DNA from: Spirodela intermedia
Lineage: Eukaryota > Streptophyta > Magnoliopsida > Alismatales > Araceae
Assembly (NCBI GenBank): GCA_902729315.2
Contig: LR746266.1
Span: forward strand, 2,676,759-2,740,758
DNA: 64,000 nt
Direction: 5' to 3'
Notes under the pieces: generated by a model
What the model was told of the DNA's origin: nothing
What the model saw: only the letters and a program-made list of their open reading frames with translations
The model's database searches: none
Part shown: positions 48,006 through 61,009 of the stretch, piece after piece
Numbering within the stretch: position 1 is the stretch's first letter
Layout: every line of letters starts with the position of its first letter
Translations under genes and position numbers: made by a program

Positions 48006-51000
48006 GAAACAAAAACAAGATCCTACTTGACTGTATAAACTCAAGAAGATTTTAAGTCAAAAATCAATCATCAACCTCTCTACTAATCTTCCTTGAACCA
48101 TATGAGCTACTGCTCATCCCACCTTCATCCAACATATAATGATAAGAGAAAGGCAACAATTAAGCTTTGATCCTCATCTTCTTCCTTTAACTTCAGATGA
48201 AACTCACATAACCATTATTCTCTACAAATATCACATAGTGATATCATCAATATTTGTAATGGAAATGTGATCTTAAATATTCATTTGATCATGAATGAGA
48301 GCTGTCCTAGTTTTCAATAATTTGGCCTCCTAGATTCGTGAATATAGAATAGAATTTTTAAGTGAAATTCTATGGGAGTTGAACCTAGTTTATTAGTGAT
48401 GTCTAGTTATACTATCATAATTGGTGAAAGTTCTATAGTGTTACATTAAAAACAAACCCATAGTGATGTCTGATTGAAAGTTCTATACTTCTCTAAATTG
48501 AACTATAGTTTTAAAGTTCTATAATGTCTGATTGAAATATCTATAGTGATGCCTAATTAGAATATCAAAAACAAACCTAGATATAGTGTTAGTTTTTGGA
48601 GAGTGGATATAGGTAGTGAACTAAATCACTTTAAAACCCATAGTGTTATATTAAGAAGTATAAGAAAACCAGACATGCTGATAAGCGAAAAAAAAAAATC
48701 AATTTAGAGAAAATATTTTATTTTATACAAGAACAAAAAATATTTCAATTCAATTCCCTCTTCTTGATCTTAGTTTGACCTAAAACTCAACAACCTCTTA
48801 CACAGTGTCCAAGTCTACCTATGCCACTATGCACTTATGCACATGTTGTACCTATTCTACTATATGCCAACATGCCACACATGGAAACACACATGCACAT
48901 AGGTACATGGTGGCATGAGTGGACATACATTATGCACATATAAGTACGTTGTAGAATGAAAACAGTGTGAACAAAGACATGCGACACAACACAAGTGTAT
49001 ACTACATGTGTAGGCACTAAGTGACATGAGTGGAAGTATGCCACACATGAGGAGGTCTGCAGTGGCATTTGGCACATATGCATAGCATTTAGGGAGGCAC
49101 ACAATGTGATGGGTGTTAGCACATGTGGAGCATTGGTGCTCACATTCGGACATGCAAGTCTTAAGAGGCAGCTCCAATGAGTTAAGAGTGAGGATCATAG
49201 GACATATAAACCTTGGCAGTGAAACACATGCAATGACATGGTACAACAAGTGTGAAGCATGCAAGTTTGTGCACATGCATGTCAAGGATGAGCAAAAGTT
49301 TATGCCGACAAACTACCTAGGTTCATGAGAACCTTAGTACACAGAATGTGATGGAACTGAAGCTCCAACAAGGATGAGCAAGTGCCCAAGTGACAATAGG
49401 CAAGGTGCCAATCATTTGAAGACAATATCATGTGACTCTTGGGTGTCATGTTTCCTCTATAAAAAGGGTAAACCTTGGCTTGGTTGAGGCCAATCATCCC
49501 ACAGATTGTGTAATCCCCTTTCTGTGAAGAGTGTGCACTTTGGTGTGACTTTCATGCTAAGGGTAACCCATGCTTCTTTGGTGTGACAAGTGTTGATGCT
49601 AGTTACGCATCAAATAAGAGGACTAATGCTGCTTATTCAGGTAGATAGCACATGACTATTAAGCCACCCTCATGACACATGTTTCTTGGAGAGTAGATTA
49701 GGTCAGGTAGGTCAAACCACTATAAATGGTGAGTGTGAATTACTTTTTCAACATTCTAGACCTTAGTAGTCAAAAGAATTAGAACAAAACAAACTCAACC
49801 CCCCTCTTGGCACCATATGTCGCCAAATAAAATTACACGCTGATGATAGAATTTTTGGGTTTTGAAGGCTTATAGATTTGATAATGACAACAAATGTACA
49901 AGCATAAAGTAATAAATCAAAAATCACTTTACCAATTAATATAAATCAAAAAGATAAAAAAAATCAATAGATTGGGAAAATTTTACTCCAAGGTAAAATG
50001 ATTATTTTACATTTCAAAATATTTGAACATCATCGTCACCCTTGAACTGCATGATTATGTTGTAGATGCTCAAATATGATAATTTTATGAAAATTTAAAA
50101 TCCTTGAAAAAAAAATTCAACTATAAGCAACATTCTATAAATCTCGATTAGAGGAAAAGTTATTCGAGTAAGATAATTGAGGCTCCACCTAAAATAGTAA
50201 AAACATCTTTTCTCAAAAAGCTACTTTCACATCTATAGGCAAAATAATTCATGGAATAGAGGCTAGTGAACATATAAGGTCATTCATTAGTCATATCTTG
50301 TAATTGAGTACTCTAATACTTGGGGGAAAAAATTCAAGGAAACATGTGGGTAGATTGAAATTGTGAAATCTAGTGAAGCTAGCTGAAGGCTTTGAGTTCA
50401 ATGTTTATTTTAGTAAAGACAGTGAAACCTAAGTATTTAGTCCTTAGATAGTGTAGGTTAGGTGGGTCAAACCACTATAACCTATGGCTGATGAAATTTG
50501 TTAAATAACCAACAAGAAAAAAAGAAAAGATCAATTCACCCCTCTACCCTCTTGGTTCCTTGTGCTACCTTCCTATAAGTAACAAGAAGACAGCAAAATG
50601 ACTAAGATGCAACCAAGTATAAATAAATTTCAATAAAACTAAAATAATGTACATTAAACCTGTGCTAAATAGGATAGAAAAATGATTACAAAGAAAACCA
50701 AGGTTTCTTCTAGTAACAAAGTTACTCTTAGTCATTATTTTAGGCTTGATTCATTTAAAGGATTGGGCCTTATTATCATATCATTGGTATTGGGAAGGTT
50801 ATAGGAAAAAAAAATTAAGATTTAATTTTGTTCTCAAATTCAGATTTGACTCTCAGAAGGCCCATGACATCATGTGACAACTATCCAAATTACCAATGCT
50901 ATCAAACCATGTCCATTGCACCCATGAAGAATTCCTATTGAAATATCTTATAATTTCATTAATGGAGGAAAAAATTAAGCATGTTAATGCTTTTTAACTC

Positions 51001-52341
51001 AAAATATATTTATTTTGGGTTAACTTGATGCTTAACTTGGATCATTGTTTGAAAAAAATAATACACTCTAATTGTCTCAACCTCTCAATGCTCAAAAGAA
51101 AATATAATTTAACCACAAGCCTCTACTATGGGCAGAATCCAAGAATTCTTGACAAGGTATCTCATGCTAATTAAAGACGTGTGAGAAACAATCACTGATT
51201 TAACGTTCATGCTCTGCTCTCTAACTGTGCTGAAACTAACTATGAAGAAACGTATCTATATGCTTGTATATGATTTAAGATTTTAAGAGGATTAGGAAAA
51301 CATTTATTTAGAATATTACTATCTTGAATGAGAAAATAGTGCTCTTTAAAGCACTTATGACTCAAGACTATTAACGATACTCAATATAGAACCTACTCAA
51401 GTGCCTTCCTAACATGGGTTGCATAGTTTGTTGAAGTTTAGTTTAAGATAGAGCTCATTGAATCTCATTAAATGAATCTACTTACACAAAGTGAAAGTTC
51501 AAAACCGGACCCCTACCTATGCTAAAATACTGAACTAATGGAATAGCATGATTCATCCAACTGATTTCCTTTTTTGTATGTCAAGTAAGAATGCTGAGGG
51601 AGTGATGTTGGAACTCAACTTGACTTAATTGTGCCCTGCTTATTTTACTTCGGCTTAGCGCGCATCAGATCATTTTTGGCCGTTCATTTGAGTTGACTAT
51701 GCGTTTTAGGCTTGTCTGCACTCGCCCTTTTCTGGTTCCCCTTCTGGCTCGTTGGCCTGGCTCTGCACTTCGGACCCATATGCCTCTGCCCTTTCTGGGC
51801 GTGCTTCACAGTCATGCTTCGTATTCCCCGTCAACGGGAAACACACATGCTATTCAGGTCAGCGTGGGGCCCGTTCCAATGAGAAATAAAATTAACGTGG
51901 GAATTTTATCGACCCATAAATTCGCACCCTCTTTGATCGACTCATAAGTCCACTTGGGTAGCCTGCCTTAACCCGATATTGATGACCAGTCGGTTCTATT
52001 ATGAGATCCATCAAGAACCCTAATTGGACTGAATTTAAGAATGCGTCATGTCATATTTCTCACTTTAGTTTTCATTTTAAAATATTTATATATTGGATCT
52101 ATATTTTAAAATATATAACTATTATTCATAAAAAAAATTCAATGTCGTAAATTAAAGAAGAAAATTATTTTAAGACTTAGGATATAGAAATTAAATTCAA
52201 TCGTTTTTCTGTGTCTCATTCACACACATCACACGCGTACCCACAATATAATTTCGCTCCACTAGACAGTAATCTCTCTTTAAACATGCAACGAGCTCTT
52301 ATTTCTCCACGCGTGTGACGGGGGCAGACGGGGGCTTTTCC
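48006..52341. other. Intergenic AT-rich DNA between the FRO genes, right part
   Basis: Includes repeated phrases such as GGTCAAACCACTATAA (near 49710 and 50467) and CAACCCCCCTCTTGGCACC (near 49797), with a similar CACCCCTCTACCCTCTTGG near 50535. I associate this kind of text with decayed plant Copia-type elements. A CTATAAAAAGGG box lies near 49457. No gene or complete element is visible. Confidence 0.35.
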
Positions 52342-55180
52342 TCACCAGCTGAAGCTCATTGACTCGTAGTGAAGGTTGTCGGTGAGGCCGGACGAGCAGA
52401 TCTTGGCCACGTCGCGGCGCATCCCTCTGGGCCCGCTGACCAGGACACCGACGTCCTTCTCCTCCTGCTCCAACAGGATCTCTGCAACAGGGAGTTGACT
52501 GCACATAAGAAAATCCCTTCTAGAATGATGCAGAGGTCAACGAGGATGAACGGCGGGAAAGCTTACTCTTGAGATCGGGCCTTGCGCCGAATTGCACGTT
52601 GGTGGACCGTACGAGGGATTCCTGCGGGAGGCTCTCCAGCTCCTGCTCCGCGTTGTGGAACCAGGTGCCGGGGGACACACCCGCCGGCGTAGGGGCGTTC
52701 GCAATCTGGACCTGCCTGCCTTCGGCGGCGTGCCGCTGCTTACCCCAGAGGAACGCCGCCGCCGCCGTGGCGGCGATGGTGGCGCAGATAATGAGCAAGT
52801 TGAGGAGGGCCTTGGCGGTGTAAGAGTACACCTTGTTGGTGTTATGGTCCTTAGGATAGATATAGTAGCGGTTCATGATCCCGATAAGCAGGAGGAACGC
52901 CACGAAGGAGGACGCGATAACCGCGGCGAGCAGGAGCCAGCTGTGAGGGCCCAAAACGGCCGCCGCCGGCTGGTCTGTGGGCCTGGGCTTGAACCAGAGC
53001 GTGCGGACGGCGTCTCCTTTGCCGGTGGGGGCCTTCTCCCTGGTGACGAAGGCGTCCACACGCAGCCGCAGACGGGAGATGTCGGAGACGCTGCCCGAAA
53101 TGGGGAGAAGAAGGTCGAGCATCGTCAGATCGGCTGAGTTCTTGAACGCGCAGATGAGGTGGATCTTTGGCGTGGCGCCTTCTCCGGTGGCGCTGCGGAA
53201 GATGAACTCCCGGATGATGGAGATAAAAGGCGTGATGCCGCTCCCGCCGCTGATCAGTACCAGCGAATTGTACCTGATAATAAACACGACACAAAAGACC
53301 TCAGGCGGAGAAGCATGAACGGTGTCTCCACAAAGCGAAGAGTTATAGACCCTCCACCCTCCATCCTCCTCCATCCTCCTCCTGCCACCCCCTGAAGGAA
53401 CGGACGAACGAACCTTGAGAAGCTATTGGAGACGGGGCCGTAGGGTCCCTCCAGGGCGACCTCCAGCCGCTCCGGGGGGCTCGAGGCGAGGACCTGGTGC
53501 AGCTTCTGCGTCCAGGAGCCCTCTTTCTTGATGATTACACTGAGCGTGTCGGGTTCGAGGTTGCTGTTTGACGACACCGTGAAGGGGTGCCACTGCAGCC
53601 TGGAGACGGCGGGGACGTTGACGAAGACGTTGCTCAGGGGGTTGTACTCCAGACCTAGCAGGAGAGACGAAGAAGAAGAAGATATGAGACGGAACGAGGG
53701 CTGTGTCGAAAGGGTTATCCGGGCCAGGAAGACTGACTCACTGGGGCTCTTGGCGAAGTTAAGCTCGATGCTGTCGCCCGGAAGAAGGCGGGCTGAGACC
53801 AGGCGGACTCGGCCGCGGGACTGAAGGAACCGTAGGAACCGATCGATCATGAAGAGGTAGACCCCCGGGAGGATGAGGCAGAAGAAGCCGATTCCCACGT
53901 GGAGGAGGAAGAAGAAGAGGAAGAACACGTAGAGTTGGTGCGAGTAGAAGAAGAGCTCGAACATCTTGCGCCGCACCCGTTGCAGAGTGGTCGCCCAGAG
54001 GACCAATCCACAGAGCAGCGCCAACTCTCCGGCAACGTACGACTCGCCCGTGTTGGCCCATTCCAGCATCTGCTCGTGGAATCGACGACGAATAGCCATG
54101 AATTTCTGTTCTTATTCTCTTCTCATACGACGGGGAGGAAGATGGCAGTTGCAGTGAGGAGAAGGCGCTTACCGAAGAGAGGGAGTCGGTGGACGCCCAG
54201 TAGATAACGTACAGTAGGCCGTGAAGGGTAACGAGGACCATGACGGTGTGCCCGAGCCATATGTGGTACTTGATGCTTCCCTCGGAGGTGAGGCCAGCCA
54301 GCGGCAGGATCGACGACGTCCTGGTGACGGGGATGAAGAGGAAGGCCAGGCAGAGGTTTCCGAGAAGGCCCAGCCGGAGAGCCGCGGATTCCAACTTCGC
54401 CTCCCACCTGCAACAACGGAGGGCGAGTGTGTTACTACCCCCTGGTTGGGCCCTCTGAGACCTCGGGACAGTGGACAAGACTGAAAGGGAAGGACTCTTC
54501 TTACACTTTCTCTCCGGCCTTGGCCGCCGACTGTGGGGTGATGCGCGAGAAGCTGTTGGAGAGGTACACGGAGAAGTACCAGGTGAGGAGCGCAACGAAC
54601 ATGGCCAGGAAGGCCAACTCCGTCCACGAGACGATCCCCAGGGGACCGCTCACAAGAGCCGGTCTCCTCCAGAAGCTGGCCCCGGGGTTCACCTCTCTGC
54701 TGTTTAATACAAACAAAACTAAAATATTAGCATAACCAGAGGCAGATCGTTTTCCCCTCTACCATTTGATTTCTATATGTTTGACAGAGAGACGTCAGAT
54801 TTAAAGCATGCCTTTCATCTTCCCGCCTGCCCTTCTTCAGATGGATGTAGACGCAACCGAGTATGGAGATGAAGAGGATGGGGAAGGTGTAGATGAGCAG
54901 GTTCGTCCCTGAGAAAACACAACAAGAGGCTTGGAGGTGAGAATAAAGAAGAGGGGAATGCCGTCGTTAGAGCTTCTGCAAGAGAACTTGGACAACCTTG
55001 AGTTCCGAAGTAAGTCGAGTTGGTGTCGGCGCGGAGCTTGGGCTGCCATTTTTCCCTGTACCGGTTCGTGGGGGCTATCACCCAGGCCAAGATATAACCA
55101 AGGAAGATGGCGACGGCGAGCAGCCTCACGACTCCCGCCATCGACAGTTCAGAGCTCCTTCTTTCGACCTTGTTGGCCAT
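52342..55180 (-). CDS. FRO: Ferric-chelate reductase (FRO2-like), intact, 8 exons
   Basis: Exons in transcript order: 55180-54997, 54908-54812, 54699-54505, 54407-54173, 54072-53742, 53654-53414, 53273-52567 and 52481-52342; 709 aa with all junctions in phase. It has the same plan and function as the gene at 39984-42814. Exons 2-6 and 8 are identical in length; exon 1 is 9 bp longer (N-terminus MANKVERRSSELSM) and exon 7 is 3 bp longer. Heme-ligand candidates are His207/212/221 and His282/295, with the HPFT, GPYG and GGSGITPF motifs all present. The last exon differs most (LLEQEEKD against LLGLEEED) but both end SMSFSW. It is convergently oriented toward the other FRO gene. No disabling change is seen. 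Confidence 0.95.
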
Positions 55181-55246
55181 CTCCCCTCTCCGTGTTCTTC
55201 TTCTCCTTTCCGGGGATGACGATTCTTGTGGATGGCGGAGACCACC

Positions 55247-55257
55247 TCTTTATATAG
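55247..55257 (-). promoter_or_regulatory. TATA box of the minus-strand FRO gene
   Basis: On the minus strand GCTATATAAAG lies about 70 bp upstream of the ATG, a good TATA match at normal plant spacing. Confidence 0.6.
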
Positions 55258-56905
55258 CCTTTGGTGGACAGACCCGCCACGCCTGGTGCAACAGCGAGAT
55301 ATAGAGGGATAAAGAGAGAGAGGACAGCATGACCCACCGCGGCCACTTGGGCCGTTCCTTGCCCTCCACCTTCTGCGTTAGCCATCTTCATGCCGCATGG
55401 TTACGTCCTCGCCAGTCATCATCACATCCAGAGGGGTGGCCATTGACTTTGCTCTTAGTCAGCACCTTGCCGTCTCCGGGCACGCATCCCTTTCTTCGCT
55501 GTGATGCTCTACACGATGTTCAGCCACGAATCATGGCGAGGAGGACGGCCAATGAGACATGCGCCTAACACGCGTCTCCCCCGGCACCGCGTGTGGGAAG
55601 CCCGTGGTGCTCCGACGAGTAGCACGAGGACGCGGGCCCTCGCTACGGCGGAGCTCCCCTGAACGGCACGCAACATCCCGCGCCGCCGCCTGAGCAAGTA
55701 GCAAAGTTTGATGCACAAATTTTCTGAAGCAAATCTTAACTTTGATATCGAAGGTAATAATCAAAGTAAATATTAGAAAACCGTGTTTGGATTTTATGAA
55801 GAGGAAATATTTTTTACTGAAAGTAATCATTTTTGGTTGAAACCATCTTCTACCCGAATCCATGGCCTAATTTTCTCTGGGGATCTCTCAACAAGGTCAA
55901 AAGAACATGATTTATATGGAAACAATGCAAGTTTCTTGCTTAATTTGAAGAAACATTACCCAATAATGTGTTTCATTTGGAATAATCATAATGGCTTTGA
56001 TAAAATGAGGGGCATATTGATAAAAGGTTGACTTTCCATGTAAACTTGAAAGGTGATTATTGCGATACTAAAAGTGATGTCCATTTATGATAGAGAAGAA
56101 GGAATGTTCATATGTTGACTTAATGTTTCTGATTTTCTACGTCAAACAACTTGAATGACTCATTGACTTTTTGTCCCATGAGTTGGCCACCATGACTTCT
56201 GGGGTGTGACAACGGGTCCCAACCCCATGGAAACCCCCACCACTCTCCAGCTGGTCAGGTCAGGTCAGGTCAGCCAGTCGTCCATTAATAGTAAGGTGGG
56301 CTGCCGGCCCAAAACTTTAAAATTTAAATTTTATGTCCTTATTGGGTCAAATGGGCTTCTACGAATTTGGATTCTCACTCCGTTGTGCTGCTGCGCCCCT
56401 CAACCCGCCCACCGGCTAACCAACACGCCTGCCGAGGCGAAACGGCTCGTCGAGCCCGGCGGCAGCAGGCAGACTCTCAGATCGTCGTCTTCCTTCTCCA
56501 TCCGCCTCCCCAATCACCATTTCTACAGCTCTTCCCGTGCGTGGGGAGGCGGCTGCTGGGTCTGAGCCGACGTCGGAGGATCCGACGCCGGAGAATCGAC
56601 GCTTGTTTCGCTACCTTCCTCCCCCCGGCGACTGGGCGGTCGCTTGGGGGTGGTCGGGAGTCCGCGATCTCGGAGGGAGGGCCAAGATCCGGCGCCCCCG
56701 CGGGCCCGAGGTGCTTTGCTTTGACTTGTGCTTTTCGAATTCCGTTGTTGGTCGCCCATGCGAAGCTCGTTCGTCCAGGATTCGTGCTGGGAGAAAGGAA
56801 AGGGTGGAGGAGGGAACCCGTGTGGGCGAAGCGGAGGTTTCAAAGTTGAGGGTTTAGAGGGCAGGTGGGGACGTTTGGGGGAGGTGCGTTTCAAATTTCT
56901 TTAGT
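55258..56905. other. Intergenic region between the FRO and BLISTER-like genes (divergent promoters)
   Basis: The two genes are transcribed away from each other, so this 1.6 kb holds both promoters. A GC-rich block at 56390-56900 is probably the promoter and 5' untranslated region of the BLISTER-like gene; AGGGTTTAG, a telomere-repeat-like motif, lies near 56850. Open frames in the GC-rich block are not convincing. Confidence 0.4.
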
Positions 56906-59900
56906 ATGGCTTCAGCGCAGGTGATGCAAAACTCGGCAGCGGGCTCCTCGCGCAAGCAGGGGCATCTTGAAGCTGGAAAGCGTCGGGTATGCTCTTTACT
57001 GGTTCTCAATTTTAGTTTGATTTTTTCCCAATGTCTGCCGCCTGGGTACGGAGAAATAATGGTCCTTTATTTTCCGAGAACCTTATGTGAGGATCATACG
57101 ATTTTATGAATGCGGACATAGTTTTGGAAATTTGAGCTCCCGAGGAATGGAGAATAAAATTAAACGGATAAGGGAAAGTAAGCGCATGCATTCCCTTTTG
57201 ATTGAGTACGATATTCGTTATTTATTTATTTCTCATCATTGACAACTGCAAAGTCATGTTATTATACCTTTATATTTGCCGTTGTTGTGATTCTGTGTTT
57301 GAGGTATACGTTTCTGTCCTATTCGGCAGAAGTAAAACATTTGAAATCTGATATTATCTGCTGTCTGCATAAAAACATAATTAAATATAGAAACGATCGG
57401 TTTATAATGGAAGTCAAATATTGCATCTGCTGAATGCTTATTCTGGGCCTTTAGGTTAAGCGTGGATTTTTTGTATTTGTATCTCACATTTACAGAGTCT
57501 TTGTTTATCATTCATGCATTGAAGAACTCAATTGATATCCAGTCGAACTTTACATAGATGCTTCATAAGTTCACTTCCAAGACACATTAGCATCATATAC
57601 CTTGTTCTATCATTTTGAAGTTGTTAGATCAGTGAAAGAGGTCATGTGTACCTTCTTCATGGTTTCACAAGGCTTTTGACTGCCCCTCTCCTGTCAAAAG
57701 TACGCCATACTATCTTGTGCTGACTGGAGTTCTCACAAGAAAACTGATTGTAAAACTCACTAAATACTTTGTTAATTCATCTACGAATCTTGTATGTGAG
57801 TTTATCTGAAACACTTTAGTATTTGCAAGAAGTTTGTATTCATAATTAAAAATCATGCATTTGATCGAAGATCACCCTATGGGCCTGTCTACCTTGATGA
57901 CTAACAGTTGCGGCACCTTACATCAGGGTTTCTTTCTTTATAGTTGATAGTTGACCGGAGTTGTCAGTTTTTACACCTTTTTTAAAACGTTGTGAAGATC
58001 AGTTGCTGAAGCTGAAGAAGATTGAATCTCTGCTGTTCGTCGATAGTTGAAAGGAGTTGTTCTGAGCTCTTATACCTTCTTTCTCAAAGGGTTAGATGAT
58101 CGATTGCTGAAGATATAGAAGATTGAATTTCTGGTGTCTCGGGAGTTGTAGTAGTTGCTATATCAGCAATAATAAACTAGGAAATGGGTTGATTTAGTTC
58201 ACAGGACTGTATGACAAGTTTCGGAGGATCTCGTGTACGGTGAAGATACAGATATGAGGTCATGAAAGTAAATCTTTTTTTGAATTTTAGTGTGAGGGAG
58301 TTAATTTTCTGTTATGATAAAATAAGTTATTTCTTTCTGCTTCCATTTACTGGATGAGTGATAATGGGGCATTTATGGCAAAATAATACAGTAATTCCGT
58401 GCTTTTTTCTGTGCATTATTATGCGTTTTCTTTTGTATTTTGGAAGATCTACAGAGAAAACCACCAACACAAAAGTGTCAGCCTTATGCGCATTTGAATT
58501 GTATTTTTTTGACCAGCGATGGAACATAAAGGTTTTTCAAAGAGAAAATATGCAAACACTATTAAAAAAAGGTCTCTCATGTAGAACAATGTCAAGGTCT
58601 CAAGGATCTATTTCGGAGGCATAGCAACTCATTGGATCCCAAAGTTAGGATAAAAAAAAAATCCCTATCCACGGAAATCATCCAATGCTGACTAATTTAA
58701 AGCATACTTAGTCAAACCCACGTTAATTAAACATAGCTATGTTTTAAGGGATATGATAGAAATAGGAGTGTTGGTTAGAAAAGCCGAGGGGAGTTTCATA
58801 ACTAACGGAGTAGATGCTCAATGATTTTCTTATTTTTTGGTTCCAAAATCTGTCTTTTGTCATAAATTCTGATTGGGCTGATTTGCCTGATTTACAGAAC
58901 TGCTTTCTTCATATTTAAACACCAATCTAGATTGAGGGATAGTTTACTTAGATTCAATCACAAGTTCCCTCCAACTGTTATTGATGATGTGTGTTTCAGA
59001 ATTTTTTTGTCTCGGTTGATCAAATTTAAAAGGGGGTTACTTTCAAATCATTTGTGAAAAAGGAATTCAGCCTGGAAAATTATTTAGGCTTTTGAAAGTG
59101 GATAGTGTCGCATGCTACTCAAGTATAACTAATGGATGAGGATACAAAAATGTATATGATTAGCTCTGGAAAACTCGTCATATCGCAAAGCAATAAATTT
59201 CAAGGTTGTGAAGACCTTTCTGTGGTCCAAAGTCTCTCAAAATAATGGTCATCTCATTCATCATTAGCAAGCACTGTATATCACTCTCTTATTTCGTAAC
59301 AGGGAAAGAGAACTTCTATCAATTGATCAATTCTCATAGCTAAACATGCAGTTCTTCCACTCTCCAGAGGCAGGCCGAGGAAGAGTTACCTTGGTTTTCA
59401 TTTCATTGCGGATCTGTTTTGCTCCAAACCTCTCAATTTCATTTCTTAGTTTCTAGGAGGTGCTAACTAATGCTTGAGAGGGAAACCTAAGAAGACCTGG
59501 TAAAGTGTGTCAAACTGGACTGAACCCTCATTTTCTTGTAAAATGTCCAGTTATGCTGGCTTCTATGTTCCTTATATCTTCAAATTGAAGATAATGATAT
59601 TTTATCGCTTCATTCATTCCGTCCTTTAATTTCAAGTGTCTTTCCTCTATTTTGAAGTTTTTGGCTCTTTCTTTCAGCTAGAAGAATTTCGTAAAAAGAA
59701 GGCTGAAGGGAAGGCTAAGAAGGCTGTATCCACTGGCCAATTGCTGTCATCCGATATTGACCACTTGGACAAATTGCCACAAGACCGTGGGAATGTGAAT
59801 GATAGAGCTACATCTGATCCAGATAACAACACAACAATTGAGTTGACCAGAGCCAATACTGGTTCTGAAATTAATGCAGTTGGCTCTTCCACAAGTACCA

Positions 59901-61009
59901 AATCAGTTTTGTCAAATGTTACAGAAGCTGTTTCTATCAATCATGATGGCACATCACATAGTGGCCTACAATCAAAGGAACAATCACGAGATGACGGGGC
60001 TGGATCTTACAAGAACTTTCAGTTAACTAGGTTGATGGATGACTATTATTCTCAAGGATGGGATAAGAATCATCTTCATAGTGAAAGGGACCCTGAAAGG
60101 AAAGTATCAGATAAATCTGTAATGCGACAAGGAAATGTACATTCGGTTTATCCCAATTCAAAGTTTGACGTGAAAGATAACAATTCCACGCTTTACTCTG
60201 GTGATGGTCTGCAAGAGGATAAAGAACAAGACAAATTTGAGATTGTCCAGTCAAATCCTTTTTATGTACCGGACAAGCAAAGCGGTTTCAGAAGCACAGG
60301 GTCTTTTTCAAATATATCATTGGAGGAAACCGCATCTACATCATACGAAGGTACTTTGAGTTCTAAACTTCTTTGATCCTCAATCTTTTAAAAGAAATGA
60401 CAGCTCTCTTAATAATGATCCCATTTTACAGATACTTATGCCTTACAGCAACGTAGGCCAGACACTAAGAACCATGATGGTGCAAAGGGATTAAGTGGCG
60501 GTGGAAAGTTGACTAATGATTTGACTAGTCACCGTCAGGATATCAACAGTGAACATTGGCGCTTTGCAGAATCTCCTGTGGATTCTGCTTCAACTTTGAA
60601 AAGCTCTTCTACTCAATTTCCTTCCTCATCTTCCACCTCTGTCCCTACCGCTACTTGGCGAGCTCGTCCATCCTTCCTTGACTTTCTCAATGTACCTAGG
60701 CCTTCTTCTGTCTCTCATTCATCATTTTCTGAGCCAGCAAATACTGAGCCGACTGTTCCTTTCAGTAGTTCAAAATTTTACGGTGCTGAGGTTCAGCAGT
60801 TGCCTTCTCACAAGTCAGATGATAAGTATTTTCAGGGAGATGCATCATTAGCTGGTCCGCATTCTTTTGGCAGAAAAGAGTCCGATTTGAATTTTTCTGC
60901 TTCTAAAAGTGAAGATAAACTAAGAAAGGAAGTCGTGGATGGTGACAGAAAGGGAATGAAGGATTTTTCAAGTTCAACAAAGGATGAAGATTTTGCAGCT
61001 CTAGAGCAG
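56906..61009 (+). CDS. BLI: BLISTER-like protein, 5' part (continues beyond window)
   Basis: Exons visible: 56906-56986, 59678-60350 and 60432-61009, joining in phase to give the first 444 aa. The N-terminus MASAQVMQNSAAG, with KQGHLEAGKRR then LEEFRKKKAEGKAKKA across the first splice, is the conserved start of BLISTER proteins. The middle is Ser/Thr/Asn-rich and poorly structured, as in the family, and includes TWRARPSFLDFLNVPR, a conserved island. The last exon ends EDFAALEQ, where the long coiled coil of BLISTER normally begins; that part is not in the window. BLISTER interacts with the Polycomb protein CURLY LEAF and affects development and stress gene expression in Arabidopsis. The first intron is long (2.7 kb). 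All introns are GT-AG. Confidence 0.85.
57946..58138. repeat. 96-bp tandem duplication in BLISTER-like intron 1
   Basis: Two diverged units start GATAGTTGA at 57946 and 58042. Both contain GGAGTTGT, a TAYACCTT element and GATTGAATYTCTG. Non-coding. Confidence 0.6.

Noticed and set aside
48835-49285. Cys/His-rich minus-strand frames
   Set aside because: They come from CACATG-rich low-complexity text shared with 46.5 kb; cysteine spacing is irregular and two frames overlap.
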